From: Marinilabiliales bacterium
Lineage (GTDB): Bacteria > Bacteroidota > Bacteroidia > Bacteroidales > SZUA-534
DNA length: 64,000 bases
Assembly: GCA_003512955.1 (NCBI GenBank)
Contig: DOTG01000047.1
Location: 62,001 to 126,000, forward strand
Reading direction: 5' to 3'
Shown: positions 43,071 through 52,111 of the stretch, one piece after another
How the letters are laid out: each line of letters begins with the position of its first letter
Numbering within the stretch: the stretch's first letter is position 1
Notes under the pieces: generated by a model
The model's database searches: none
Seen by the model: only the letters and a program-made list of their open reading frames with translations
What the model was told of the DNA's origin: nothing
Position numbers and translations under genes: made by a program

Positions 43071-44939
43071 ATGAAAATGAAAAGATTGATAATATATTCA
43101 ATTGTCACTTTAATATCTTTCACTTTTTTTTCATGCGAAGATGATTTCCTTGATAAAAGAGAAAGTGATATTTTAACATCGGAACAGGTATTTACCGATC
43201 CCGTTTTGTTTCAGAAGTTCCATAACGATATTTATACCTACTTGCACTACTGGCCAGGTGATTGGGCCTGTCAATCGTTTGGGGGGCTGGGGCGCATTGC
43301 TTATTCATCATTCGAAGGAGCATCTGATTTAGCTGAAGCTTCACGTTCAGTTGCAGGAACAAATGCCAGTTTTAATTTAGGGAACTGGTCTCAATTGGCT
43401 TTTGGAGCCAAAGTGGAGCTGATTTGGCCATGGGAAGGTGCGTATGCTGGCATCCGGAGGTGCAATGTTGTACTCGAAAAAGTTGATAGCGTTCCCGGGT
43501 TAAGTACCGATGATATTGACGGGTTTAAATCAGAAGCATTGTTTTTGCGGGCATTTTTCCATTTTGAGCTTATCAAGCGATATGGGGGGGTGCCTTATGT
43601 AACTAAATCATTGACTGAGAAAGATAATTTGAATTTTGTACGGGAGCCTTATGATACTTGTGTAGCTAAAATTGTAAATGATCTTGATGCCTCAATTAAA
43701 CATCTGCCAATGGCATCGGCTCAAAATAATAGTGATTTTGGGCGGCCTACTATAGGAGCAGCAATGGCATTAAAGGCAAAAACGCTTTTATACGCGGCAA
43801 GCCCGTTAAATACCGAACCCTATGCTATTAGCTCTGGTTCAGGGGGCTCCGATTTATTTTTTATAGAAGAACCCAATACAGAGGCAGAAACCACCCAAAA
43901 GTGGATTGATGCTGCCCAAGCGGCTTACGAATTAATAGAATATGCCGAAGTTAACAGCCAATACCAATTATTAGATTCAGCCCATTATTTGGATATTTTC
44001 CATGGGGATGCCAAAAATAGCGAGGTTATTTATAGCCGGGTTGATGGGTCGTTCTCATTTAGTGGTGCGAAAGCTTTTACAGGTTGGATCAGTTTTGCCG
44101 ACGTAGGCGCATCGAAAGGTTATGGCGGTAGTGCCGGAACATATCCAACCCAGAACTTGATTGATATGTATGAAATGGCCGATGGCAGTATTCCAATTCT
44201 AGGTTATAATGGAGATGGGAGCCCGATCATAAACTCATCAACAACATACAATGATCAGCAGATGTGGGAGAACCGCGATCCCCGATTGAAACTGACAGCA
44301 TTATGTAACCAAGATATGTGGCAAGACAGGCCGGTTGAAATATGGTTTGACAAATCTAACCCAACAATAAGTGGGTCTGAGATGAAAGATGCACAGGATT
44401 ATACCACTACCGGCTATTTATGCAGGAAAATGTGGCCCGAAGAATTACGACAAGGTTCAACGGCCTCGGTTTACATGAACTGGATTTGGTTCAGGTATGC
44501 CGATGTAATTTTATGGTATGCCGAAGCAATGAATCATGCTTTTGGCCCTGATGGTGATGGGTTAGGTAATGGTGTCACTGCACGGATGTCACTTAATAAA
44601 ATCAGGAACAGGTTGAATCCATCTAACCCGCATTACCGCGATGTAAGTGCATCAACAAAAGAAGAATTCCTTGAACGGTTGCTAAACGAACGGGCCATTG
44701 AGTTTGTATATGAGGAACAACGTTGGTGGGATATCATCCGTTACAAAAGAGGTGTTGAGACGTTTGGGGTTCCAATTTATGGTGTAAGGATCTATCGTAC
44801 ATCAAAAAATCCGCTAAGCTTCGAAATAACCCGCAGAAAACTAGAAACCAGAGTGTTTAAAGATTATATGCATAAATATGCCATACCTTATTCTGAAATT
44901 GAAAAATCATCAGACCTAAAGCAGAATCCAGGTTGGTAA
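43071..44939 (+). CDS. SusD/RagB-type glycan-binding lipoprotein (pair 1)
   Basis: 622 residues, longer than most SusD (~550). Lipobox ISFTFFSC with lipidated C22; typical start EDDFLDKRESD; TPR-rich helical body with EALFLRAFFHFELIKRYGGVPYV; SusD C-terminal part with LNERAIEFVYEEQRWWDIIRYKR and PYSEIEKSSDLKQNPGW at the end. Surface partner of the receptor upstream, 6 bp away. Confidence 0.93.
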   Translation: MKMKRLIIYSIVTLISFTFFSCEDDFLDKRESDILTSEQVFTDPVLFQKFHNDIYTYLHYWPGDWACQSFGGLGRIAYSSFEGASDLAEASRSVAGTNASFNLGNWSQLAFGAKVELIWPWEGAYAGIRRCNVVLEKVDSVPGLSTDDIDGFKSEALFLRAFFHFELIKRYGGVPYVTKSLTEKDNLNFVREPYDTCVAKIVNDLDASIKHLPMASAQNNSDFGRPTIGAAMALKAKTLLYAASPLNTEPYAISSGSGGSDLFFIEEPNTEAETTQKWIDAAQAAYELIEYAEVNSQYQLLDSAHYLDIFHGDAKNSEVIYSRVDGSFSFSGAKAFTGWISFADVGASKGYGGSAGTYPTQNLIDMYEMADGSIPILGYNGDGSPIINSSTTYNDQQMWENRDPRLKLTALCNQDMWQDRPVEIWFDKSNPTISGSEMKDAQDYTTTGYLCRKMWPEELRQGSTASVYMNWIWFRYADVILWYAEAMNHAFGPDGDGLGNGVTARMSLNKIRNRLNPSNPHYRDVSASTKEEFLERLLNERAIEFVYEEQRWWDIIRYKRGVETFGVPIYGVRIYRTSKNPLSFEITRRKLETRVFKDYMHKYAIPYSEIEKSSDLKQNPGW

Positions 44940-44990
44940 AGAATATTGACTTAAACAAAATGCCAGATATTACTCAATAAAACTAAAAAT

Positions 44991-47900
44991 ATGAGATATA
45001 ATATACACCGTAAATTGATTCTCAAGAGAAGTGTAATATTTCTTTTCGCTTTACTCTCAAATGTTATAATCTATGCACAGCCGCAATTAGAGAATTTTGC
45101 AGGAATTGTAAAAGATAAGGATGGTAATCCTATAGAAGGAGTACTTATTTCCATACAAGAATCTACAGTAACAAGCAAAACCAACGAAAATGGCGAGTTT
45201 ACAATTGCTGCATCTGGTGGTGATAAACTCACTTTTGAGTTTGAAGGGTTTGAAATATTTTCGAAAATTATAAATAGTTATGAAAAAAGCTTTGAAATCG
45301 CTTTATCCAAATTGTTATTTGGGGCAACCGGACAAGATATTGTGCCGTTAGCATACTCGTCCAAGAAAAAACGCGATATTTCTGAAGCAGTGTCCATAAT
45401 TACTTACGATGACCTTAAAGAGCGAAAAGACATGAATATAATGAATGGATTAGGTGGGTTGGGCAATGGATTAATTGTTATGTCCAACCCTTGGTCCGAT
45501 CTGGGTTCAAACCCATCATTTTATGTCCGGGGATTAAAAACCACAAATCCAAACAACGCACCATTAGTATTGGTTGATGATGTAGAACGCGATTTTGGAC
45601 AGCTTAATGCAAATGAAATTACCTCTATATCCGTTTTAAAAGATGCTGCTGCTCTATCAATTTATGGAAACAGGGGGGCAAACGGAGTTGTTTTGGTGAA
45701 AACCAAACGAGGAACGGATAATAAAAGAGAGATAATATTTAACACCGAGGTTGGATTGGCCCAGTCATTGCGGATGCCAAAGGTTTTAAATGCGTATGAT
45801 TATGCCCGTTTGTATAATCAAGCTCAAATTCTTGACGGTAAATCACCGGATAATTTAACTTATTCAGATGAAGATTTGCAGGCATATAAAGATGTTGTAG
45901 ATGGTGTGTCTGGTGCAAATCCATATAAATATCCAAATGTTGATTTTTACTCTGAATTTCTTAAATCGGTTGTTAAGCAACAGCAGCATGATTTAACAAT
46001 GAGGGGTGGGAATAAAGTTGCAAAATACTTTGTTTTGCTGGGTTATATGAACCGGGAAGGATTGTATAAATATGGGGATAATACTTTCGATCGATACAAC
46101 TTCCGTACAAATATTGATGTAACCCTGACCAATAGCTTCACCGTAGGTTTAGATATGGCTGGAAGGTTGGAAAACCAAACTACACCAGGTGGAAATTATG
46201 CTTATTCTATTTTTGGCCAGTTTGCAAATACTCCCTCAAATGCCTACCCAATCTTTAATGCCGATGGGTCACTAGGTGGAACAAATATTTATAAAAATAA
46301 TCCTTACGGATTGATGAATAAAATGGGGCAACGGGATCAATCAAACCGGTATTTTAATGCCGATTTAATTTTCAAACTTGATTTGTCGAAATTCATTGAT
46401 GGGCTTAGTTGGAATGCAAAAGGTGGGATTGACTTTATTGACGGGGCTATTAAGCAGTTAACTTCGTCAAAGTTTGCTGTATATGAATTATTAGACGATG
46501 GTACATATACCAGCAATGGTACAGCAGATGAAGCTAAAACAAAAAACAACTGGTACACCGGGAAAGACAGGCAGTTTACGTTTAATACATCTTTTAATTA
46601 CGATAAATCGTGGGGCGAGAGCAAGCTAACTGCCATGGGTTTATTTTATTTAAGGGAACTTAATTCGCTAGGGGTATCGGTACCTTATAAAACAGTAGGT
46701 TCAGTTGCCCAGGCTGGTTATTCTTATATGGGTAAATATCTAATAAACGGGGTGGTGGGTTATACCGGTTCAGAAAATTTCGCCCGTGGACATCGGTTCG
46801 GATTATTCCCTGCAATATCAATAGGTTGGATAATTAGTGAAGAAGATTTTTTAAAGAATAACAACACCCTTTCTTTCCTGAAATTTCGGGCTTCGTATGG
46901 AATAACAGGTTTGGACAGGCCTTTGGGAGATCGGTTTCTGTTTAGGGAAAATTGGGGCAGTGCAGGAGGTTATGCTTTTGGTACAAGTGGTAGTTATAGA
47001 GAAGGGACTGATCAGGTCCGGATTGGTAATGATAATCTAAAATGGGAAACATCCATTAAATCAAATATTGGCCTCGATTTCGGTTTCTATAATAATTCAC
47101 TTTTGTGGACAATTGACGGTTTTATTGATAACCGGAAAGATATCCTTGTGCGGAAGTTCGCAACAACTACCTCGGTAGCCGGAATCCCACTTCCTTATGA
47201 AAATGCAGGAGAGACTAAAAGCTGGGGATTTGATTCGGAATTGGCATACAGCAAGCAACTCAATAAATCGTGGAGTTTTGCTATAAAGGGAAACGTGATG
47301 TTGGCCTACAGCAAAATAGAAGATGTTAATGAAACTTATAAAGTTGATGTGTATCAGTACCAAAAAGGAAATCCTATTTGGCAACCATTCGGATACGTGA
47401 GTAATGGATTTTTTACTCAAGAAGAAATAGATCGCAGAAGCGAAGGTAATCTTACGGAAGATGAGATTGCAGACGGATATAATGTTTATCAAAACGGGGG
47501 AAATCTTCAAGCAGGTGATATCAAATACAAGGACCTGAATGGTGATTTTGTTATTGATGGAAAAGATACAAAGCCAATAGCTAAAAACGCTATCCCAAAT
47601 GCATCTGGTGGCATAACGCTATTTCTACAATATAAATTGATTGATTTTTCAGCACACATAATGGGTATGGGCAAAAGGGACATTTATATGCCCGGAGTGT
47701 ATCGAAGCAGTTTTAACGCCGATGGGAATGCGTCAGTTTATGCATTAGAGGCATGGACTCCGGAAACTGCTGAAACAGCCATTTATCCAAGGTTATCAAT
47801 AAACAACAATAGCAACAATCAGCAATATTCTGATTTTTGGTTTCGTAATGGTTCTTTTATTAAACTTAAAACGGTTGAGCTTGGAATTAATTTGCCAGAG

Positions 47901-48068
47901 TTGCTTGTGAAAAGAGTCGGAATATCAAAAACAAGGTTTTATATCAATGGATATAACCTGCTTAGTTTCGACCATGTGAAGGATTATGATCCTGAAAATC
48001 CTGATGCTGCATTAAATCGTTATCCATTCCAGAGGATATATACCCTAGGCCTAAATGTTACATTCTAA
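44991..48068 (+). CDS. SusC/RagA-type TonB-dependent receptor (pair 2)
   Basis: 1025 residues. Signal peptide to IIYAQ; regulatory-like domain ~30-100 (GIVKDKDGNPIEGVLI); plug with SFYVRGLKTTN and LSIYGNRGANGVVLV; barrel to the final TLGLNVTF. The normal DEVVVVGYG-type TonB motif is replaced by a less typical stretch (ATGQDIVPLAYSSKKK), so TonB contact may differ from pair 1. Paralogue of the first receptor, not a near-identical copy. Confidence 0.92.
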   Translation: MRYNIHRKLILKRSVIFLFALLSNVIIYAQPQLENFAGIVKDKDGNPIEGVLISIQESTVTSKTNENGEFTIAASGGDKLTFEFEGFEIFSKIINSYEKSFEIALSKLLFGATGQDIVPLAYSSKKKRDISEAVSIITYDDLKERKDMNIMNGLGGLGNGLIVMSNPWSDLGSNPSFYVRGLKTTNPNNAPLVLVDDVERDFGQLNANEITSISVLKDAAALSIYGNRGANGVVLVKTKRGTDNKREIIFNTEVGLAQSLRMPKVLNAYDYARLYNQAQILDGKSPDNLTYSDEDLQAYKDVVDGVSGANPYKYPNVDFYSEFLKSVVKQQQHDLTMRGGNKVAKYFVLLGYMNREGLYKYGDNTFDRYNFRTNIDVTLTNSFTVGLDMAGRLENQTTPGGNYAYSIFGQFANTPSNAYPIFNADGSLGGTNIYKNNPYGLMNKMGQRDQSNRYFNADLIFKLDLSKFIDGLSWNAKGGIDFIDGAIKQLTSSKFAVYELLDDGTYTSNGTADEAKTKNNWYTGKDRQFTFNTSFNYDKSWGESKLTAMGLFYLRELNSLGVSVPYKTVGSVAQAGYSYMGKYLINGVVGYTGSENFARGHRFGLFPAISIGWIISEEDFLKNNNTLSFLKFRASYGITGLDRPLGDRFLFRENWGSAGGYAFGTSGSYREGTDQVRIGNDNLKWETSIKSNIGLDFGFYNNSLLWTIDGFIDNRKDILVRKFATTTSVAGIPLPYENAGETKSWGFDSELAYSKQLNKSWSFAIKGNVMLAYSKIEDVNETYKVDVYQYQKGNPIWQPFGYVSNGFFTQEEIDRRSEGNLTEDEIADGYNVYQNGGNLQAGDIKYKDLNGDFVIDGKDTKPIAKNAIPNASGGITLFLQYKLIDFSAHIMGMGKRDIYMPGVYRSSFNADGNASVYALEAWTPETAETAIYPRLSINNNSNNQQYSDFWFRNGSFIKLKTVELGINLPELLVKRVGISKTRFYINGYNLLSFDHVKDYDPENPDAALNRYPFQRIYTLGLNVTF

Positions 48069-48104
48069 TAGCTAAAATATCTTAAATCATTAAAATTTGA
48101 ATCA

Positions 48105-49793
48105 ATGAAAAAAATACATTCAAATATAGTTTTTCTTCTATTAATCGTAACTGTGATAAGTTCATGTGAGGATTATTTAGATCCTGGTTACGATGAATTC
48201 TTGGAAAAAGATGAAGTCTTTTCATCATATAATTATTCATTGAATTATGTACGGACCATATACAGCTATTTGCCATCGGATGCATTAGGCGAAACATTAA
48301 TGACTGATGAATCAAAACACTCTGATGAAGGCTCTACATATACTCTTATGAATAATGGTTCATGGGATTCGCGGACGTATATCGAAGGATGGAAGTGGGG
48401 CCATAATTATGCAGGAATCCGACGGGTCCATATCTTTTTAGATAATGTGGATACCGCAATTTTTGTTGATCCGAATACTTATAAGCTTACCCCATCGGTT
48501 AACGACACTTTAAGAAAACAGTTTAAGGCAGAAGCTAAGTTTTTACGGGCTTTTTATTATTTTGAATTACTTAAAAGGTTTGGCGACCCTGAAAATAATA
48601 TTGGGGTACCAATTGTTCCTGAAAAGGTTTTAACCATCAACGATCCGCTCGATTTTGCACGTAGCACCTATGAAGAATGCGTTAGTTATATTGTTAAAGA
48701 TTGTGATGAGGCAGCTATTGATCTTCCTGGCAGAAGATACAGTGCAGATTATGGCAAAGTATCAAAAGCCGCTGCTTTGGCTTTAAAATCACGTTTGCTT
48801 TTGTATGCAGCAAGCCCTCTGGCAAACCCAACCGGTGATATAGAAAAATGGAAAGCTGCAGCTAAAGCGGCACAAGCAGTTCTTGAAATACCAACCTATA
48901 AACTGATTGATAAAGCAACAGTACAAGGGGATAACATGTTATCCATATTTACTGTACCCAATAATGATGAAGTCTTGTTCTCAAGTCCGGTTGTCCAATC
49001 GAATAGTTTCGAGAGCAATAATCTACCTCCAAGCTTTTCTGGAGATGGACAGATTAACCCAACACAGGATATAGTTGATGCTTATGAAACAGTACTTGGA
49101 TACCCGATTACAGATGAGCGTAGTGGTTATTTGCCAAATGACCCTTATTACCGACGTGATAAAAGGCTGCAATATTTTATTGCTATAAACGGGTCAACAA
49201 TTGGTGATAAAATAGTTGATAGCTATGTAGGAGGTAAAGACGGATTAAGCAGTAAAAAAGGGGCAACTAAAACCGGTTATTATATACGTAAGTATATTGA
49301 CCCTACTGCTGACGTAATCAATAACCAGACTTTTGCAGAACACTTTTGGGTACATTTCAGATATGCTGAAATGTTGTTGAATTATGCCGAGGCTATGGCT
49401 GAGGCTTATGGTATAGTAACTATCCCCGATGGTTATACAATGTCGGCTTATGATGCTTTTAAACTTATTAGGGATCGGGCTGGGTTGTTTACACAGGCTA
49501 CCTATATCAAATCTTTATCAGTTGAAGAATTTGTTGAGAAAGTCAGAAATGAAAGAAGGGTAGAACTTTGTTTTGAAGGGCACCGGTTTTGGGATGTCCG
49601 GCGATGGAAACAAGGTGAAAAATATTTCAATTCCCCAATACACGGGATGAAAATTACAAGAACAGATTCTGTCTTTACATATAACGTTTTTAAAGTTGAA
49701 GACAGGGTTTTTGAATCAAGAATGAATGTGATGCCTATTCCTTATGATGAAATCCAAAAATCAAAATTGCTTATCCAAAATATTGGATGGTAG
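48105..49793 (+). CDS. SusD/RagB-type glycan-binding lipoprotein (pair 2)
   Basis: 562 residues. Lipobox LIVTVISSC with C21, then EDYLDPGYDEFLEKDEVF; helical core with EAKFLRAFYYFELLKRFG; C-terminal EKVRNERRVELCFEGHRFWDVRRWK and a last PYDEIQKSKLLIQNIGW. Partner of the second SusC. Confidence 0.93.
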   Translation: MKKIHSNIVFLLLIVTVISSCEDYLDPGYDEFLEKDEVFSSYNYSLNYVRTIYSYLPSDALGETLMTDESKHSDEGSTYTLMNNGSWDSRTYIEGWKWGHNYAGIRRVHIFLDNVDTAIFVDPNTYKLTPSVNDTLRKQFKAEAKFLRAFYYFELLKRFGDPENNIGVPIVPEKVLTINDPLDFARSTYEECVSYIVKDCDEAAIDLPGRRYSADYGKVSKAAALALKSRLLLYAASPLANPTGDIEKWKAAAKAAQAVLEIPTYKLIDKATVQGDNMLSIFTVPNNDEVLFSSPVVQSNSFESNNLPPSFSGDGQINPTQDIVDAYETVLGYPITDERSGYLPNDPYYRRDKRLQYFIAINGSTIGDKIVDSYVGGKDGLSSKKGATKTGYYIRKYIDPTADVINNQTFAEHFWVHFRYAEMLLNYAEAMAEAYGIVTIPDGYTMSAYDAFKLIRDRAGLFTQATYIKSLSVEEFVEKVRNERRVELCFEGHRFWDVRRWKQGEKYFNSPIHGMKITRTDSVFTYNVFKVEDRVFESRMNVMPIPYDEIQKSKLLIQNIGW

Positions 49794-49831
49794 AGGTTTA
49801 TTAAATAAAATCGAACTTAAAATTGAATAGT

Positions 49832-51367
49832 ATGAAAAGAAAAATTTACACCCTGATTTTTAGTTGTGTTATAGGTTTAACCTATGGACAGACTGGATCT
49901 GAATTTGGTCCAAAAGATGTACTGCTTTGCGATTTTGAAGATATTAATTTAGTTGTATTGGACAGTTTATGGACTGATAGCACCATGGTTACGGCTATCA
50001 CAACTCCAAGCGGGAACATTTCGATTGCTGATAATCCTTTTCCGTTAGAAAATGAAAGTCCATTGGCTGCAAAATATATTCGGCCTGAAGGTTCTTATAA
50101 GTCAGTATTTTTGCGGTTCAATAAATCAATCACCCTTTCACAAACACCATACTTGCAGGTACAGGTTTATCCGGTTGCAGGTAAATCACCAATATCATCA
50201 AAAGTAAGCATCACGTTGTTAAATGATAGAGGCGAAATTGTTTCCGGAGGTGCTACAATGGAAAACCTTCCGCAGGATGAATGGACAACCGTTACTGCAT
50301 TTCTAGGTAAATTTAAATCTTCTGATTTATACAATACCATACAAATTACCATTAATGCTGATGATTCTTTATCAATGCTGGGTGGTACAGAATATTATAT
50401 TGACCAGATTGGCTTTAAAGCCCCAGAAGACGGTGTTGAATTGCCTTCGACAATTTTTTATGAAACTTTTGGCATGTATAATGACCCCTGGCAAAAAGGT
50501 GAGGTTGAGGGACAGTTTAGTTTTCCAAATGCAGATGGAACAGGTGTTGTTGGGCCAGGTGAGGTCGGGACTGCAGAAGCTTACGCATCAATTGGAGGAT
50601 TTACTTCGGGCATTCCGTTTACTTTTAAAGATGTGCAAGCAGATACTGCGGCAGCATTAATTGCACGTACATGGGGCATGAGTTCTAAATATGAAGGTGC
50701 TTCAAGTAATGGAAGGATACAATTCATTAGTTACAAACCAGGAACCTTGGCCACAGGTGATATGGATGTTAAAGGTAATACTGATTTTGTTTTAAGCTTT
50801 GGGATTGGTACACAGACATGGTGGCCCTACAACAGCGAAATTGCCAATGCCAGGCCAAAAGTTGAAATTTCAGTTGATGGGGGTAATTTTTATGAAATAT
50901 CCAGTAATAGTACATTCCTTCAATTTACCGGCAATGTGGTGGACTTGGGGTGGGGACCTATGGAGGAATTTGAAGACCAAATATTTGTAATGGTTGAATA
51001 TCCTTTTACAACCATCGAAGGTACACCCCTTGATTCAGCCAATACCATTAACTTGCGGATGAGTTATAAATCCGGGACAGATTTTTGGATTGATGATTTA
51101 TGGTTATCGGCAGAAACTATCGGCGGTGGTTCAGCAGTAAGATATAATAAAGCTGAAACTTTTAATGTTTATCCTAATCCTGCAACTAGCTACATTAATG
51201 CTGAAAATGCACAAAGTGTTTGCATTTCCGATATGAGCGGACGTGTTGTTATGCAGGCAAAAAATGTAGAGGATATGATTGATGTTAGTGCCTTGCAAAA
51301 CAGTATTTATATTATTAAAGTACAGATAGATGGCCATGAAAAAGTTGGCAAATTTATCAAACAATAA
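49832..51367 (+). CDS. T9SS-sorted surface glycan-binding-like protein
   Basis: 511 residues from ATG 49832 (an in-frame TTG nine nt upstream was rejected). Signal peptide to LTYGQ; residues ~20-190 form a jelly-roll-like beta domain (YLQVQVYPVAGKSPI, YYIDQIGFK); ~200-420 a second beta domain of unknown family; C-terminal type A sorting domain from FNVYPNPATSY to KVGKFIKQ. No catalytic motif is seen. In the position usual for the surface glycan-binding protein of a PUL, but exported through T9SS rather than as lipoprotein. Function inferred from position. Confidence 0.75.
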   Translation: MKRKIYTLIFSCVIGLTYGQTGSEFGPKDVLLCDFEDINLVVLDSLWTDSTMVTAITTPSGNISIADNPFPLENESPLAAKYIRPEGSYKSVFLRFNKSITLSQTPYLQVQVYPVAGKSPISSKVSITLLNDRGEIVSGGATMENLPQDEWTTVTAFLGKFKSSDLYNTIQITINADDSLSMLGGTEYYIDQIGFKAPEDGVELPSTIFYETFGMYNDPWQKGEVEGQFSFPNADGTGVVGPGEVGTAEAYASIGGFTSGIPFTFKDVQADTAAALIARTWGMSSKYEGASSNGRIQFISYKPGTLATGDMDVKGNTDFVLSFGIGTQTWWPYNSEIANARPKVEISVDGGNFYEISSNSTFLQFTGNVVDLGWGPMEEFEDQIFVMVEYPFTTIEGTPLDSANTINLRMSYKSGTDFWIDDLWLSAETIGGGSAVRYNKAETFNVYPNPATSYINAENAQSVCISDMSGRVVMQAKNVEDMIDVSALQNSIYIIKVQIDGHEKVGKFIKQ

Positions 51368-51428
51368 TCATTGCCTAATAAGGGTTTCAATTTGATTACC
51401 TTTTTGGGGACAAGAATTGATTGAATGG

Positions 51429-51460
51429 GGTCTGGCTGTTTTGGCAGCCGGACCTTTTTT
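51429..51460 (+). terminator. Terminator after the SusCD operon
   Basis: 10-bp stem GGTCTGGCTG/CAGCCGGACC (one G-T pair), 6-nt loop, then TTTTTT. Lies 62 nt after the last plus-strand gene. Confidence 0.85.
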
Positions 51461-51564
51461 GGAACGACCTCAGTTTTATGTATGAAATTTGACAGGCATT
51501 TTAATTGTTACACTTGGGAATCATTGTTGTCCGGTAAAACTTTAATCAAAAACCTGGTTTTGAT

Positions 51565-51785
51565 TAGTTCTACTTTACGACTTTAAAAATGGAAAAAGAA
51601 GATTGATCTCATTTTATATACCACACCTGCCGATAGCTATCGGCACCCTGAAATTATAGGGGGAGTTTAGAGCTACAAAATTTAAAATCTAGTAGCTTGT
51701 AGTAATCGGAGGATTCTCCTTTGCTTGCAGGGGAAGATGTCCGATAGGCAGATGGGCACAATAATAAGAGTGTAAAGTAGAATTA
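51565..51785. repeat. Possible MITE-like element with 14-bp inverted ends
   Basis: TAGTTCTACTTTAC (51565-51578) and GTAAAGTAGAATTA (51772-51785) are inverted with one mismatch. Inside is the 18-bp perfect palindrome TGCCGATAGCTATCGGCA (51628-51645). No ORF. The rest of the spacer to 52111 shows only a dyad AGTCGTA-g-TACGACT at 51846-51860. Confidence 0.4.
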
Positions 51786-52111
51786 GTTTGTCGAATCCTA
51801 CGGGATAATTTTTCTATCAGGATTAAGCTTTACCTTATTCCCGCAAGTCGTAGTACGACTATATTGAAAAGAAGTATTTTAATCAATACAGTAACCGATG
51901 ATTTAGTGAAGCCGCGCCGCAACTAAATATCGCACATTCCCTAAAGTAATAGACATTTACTAGTTTTTCAGCAGGCCCTAAATAGTTTCAAATAAAAACT
52001 ATGAAATAGCCATAAGCAACAAATTGCATGCAAACAGCAGATGTTTATTTATGGAGTTTCTCCCGTAAAGCGGGATAACCTTGATATAAAAAATAAAAAT
52101 AGACACCTGAA

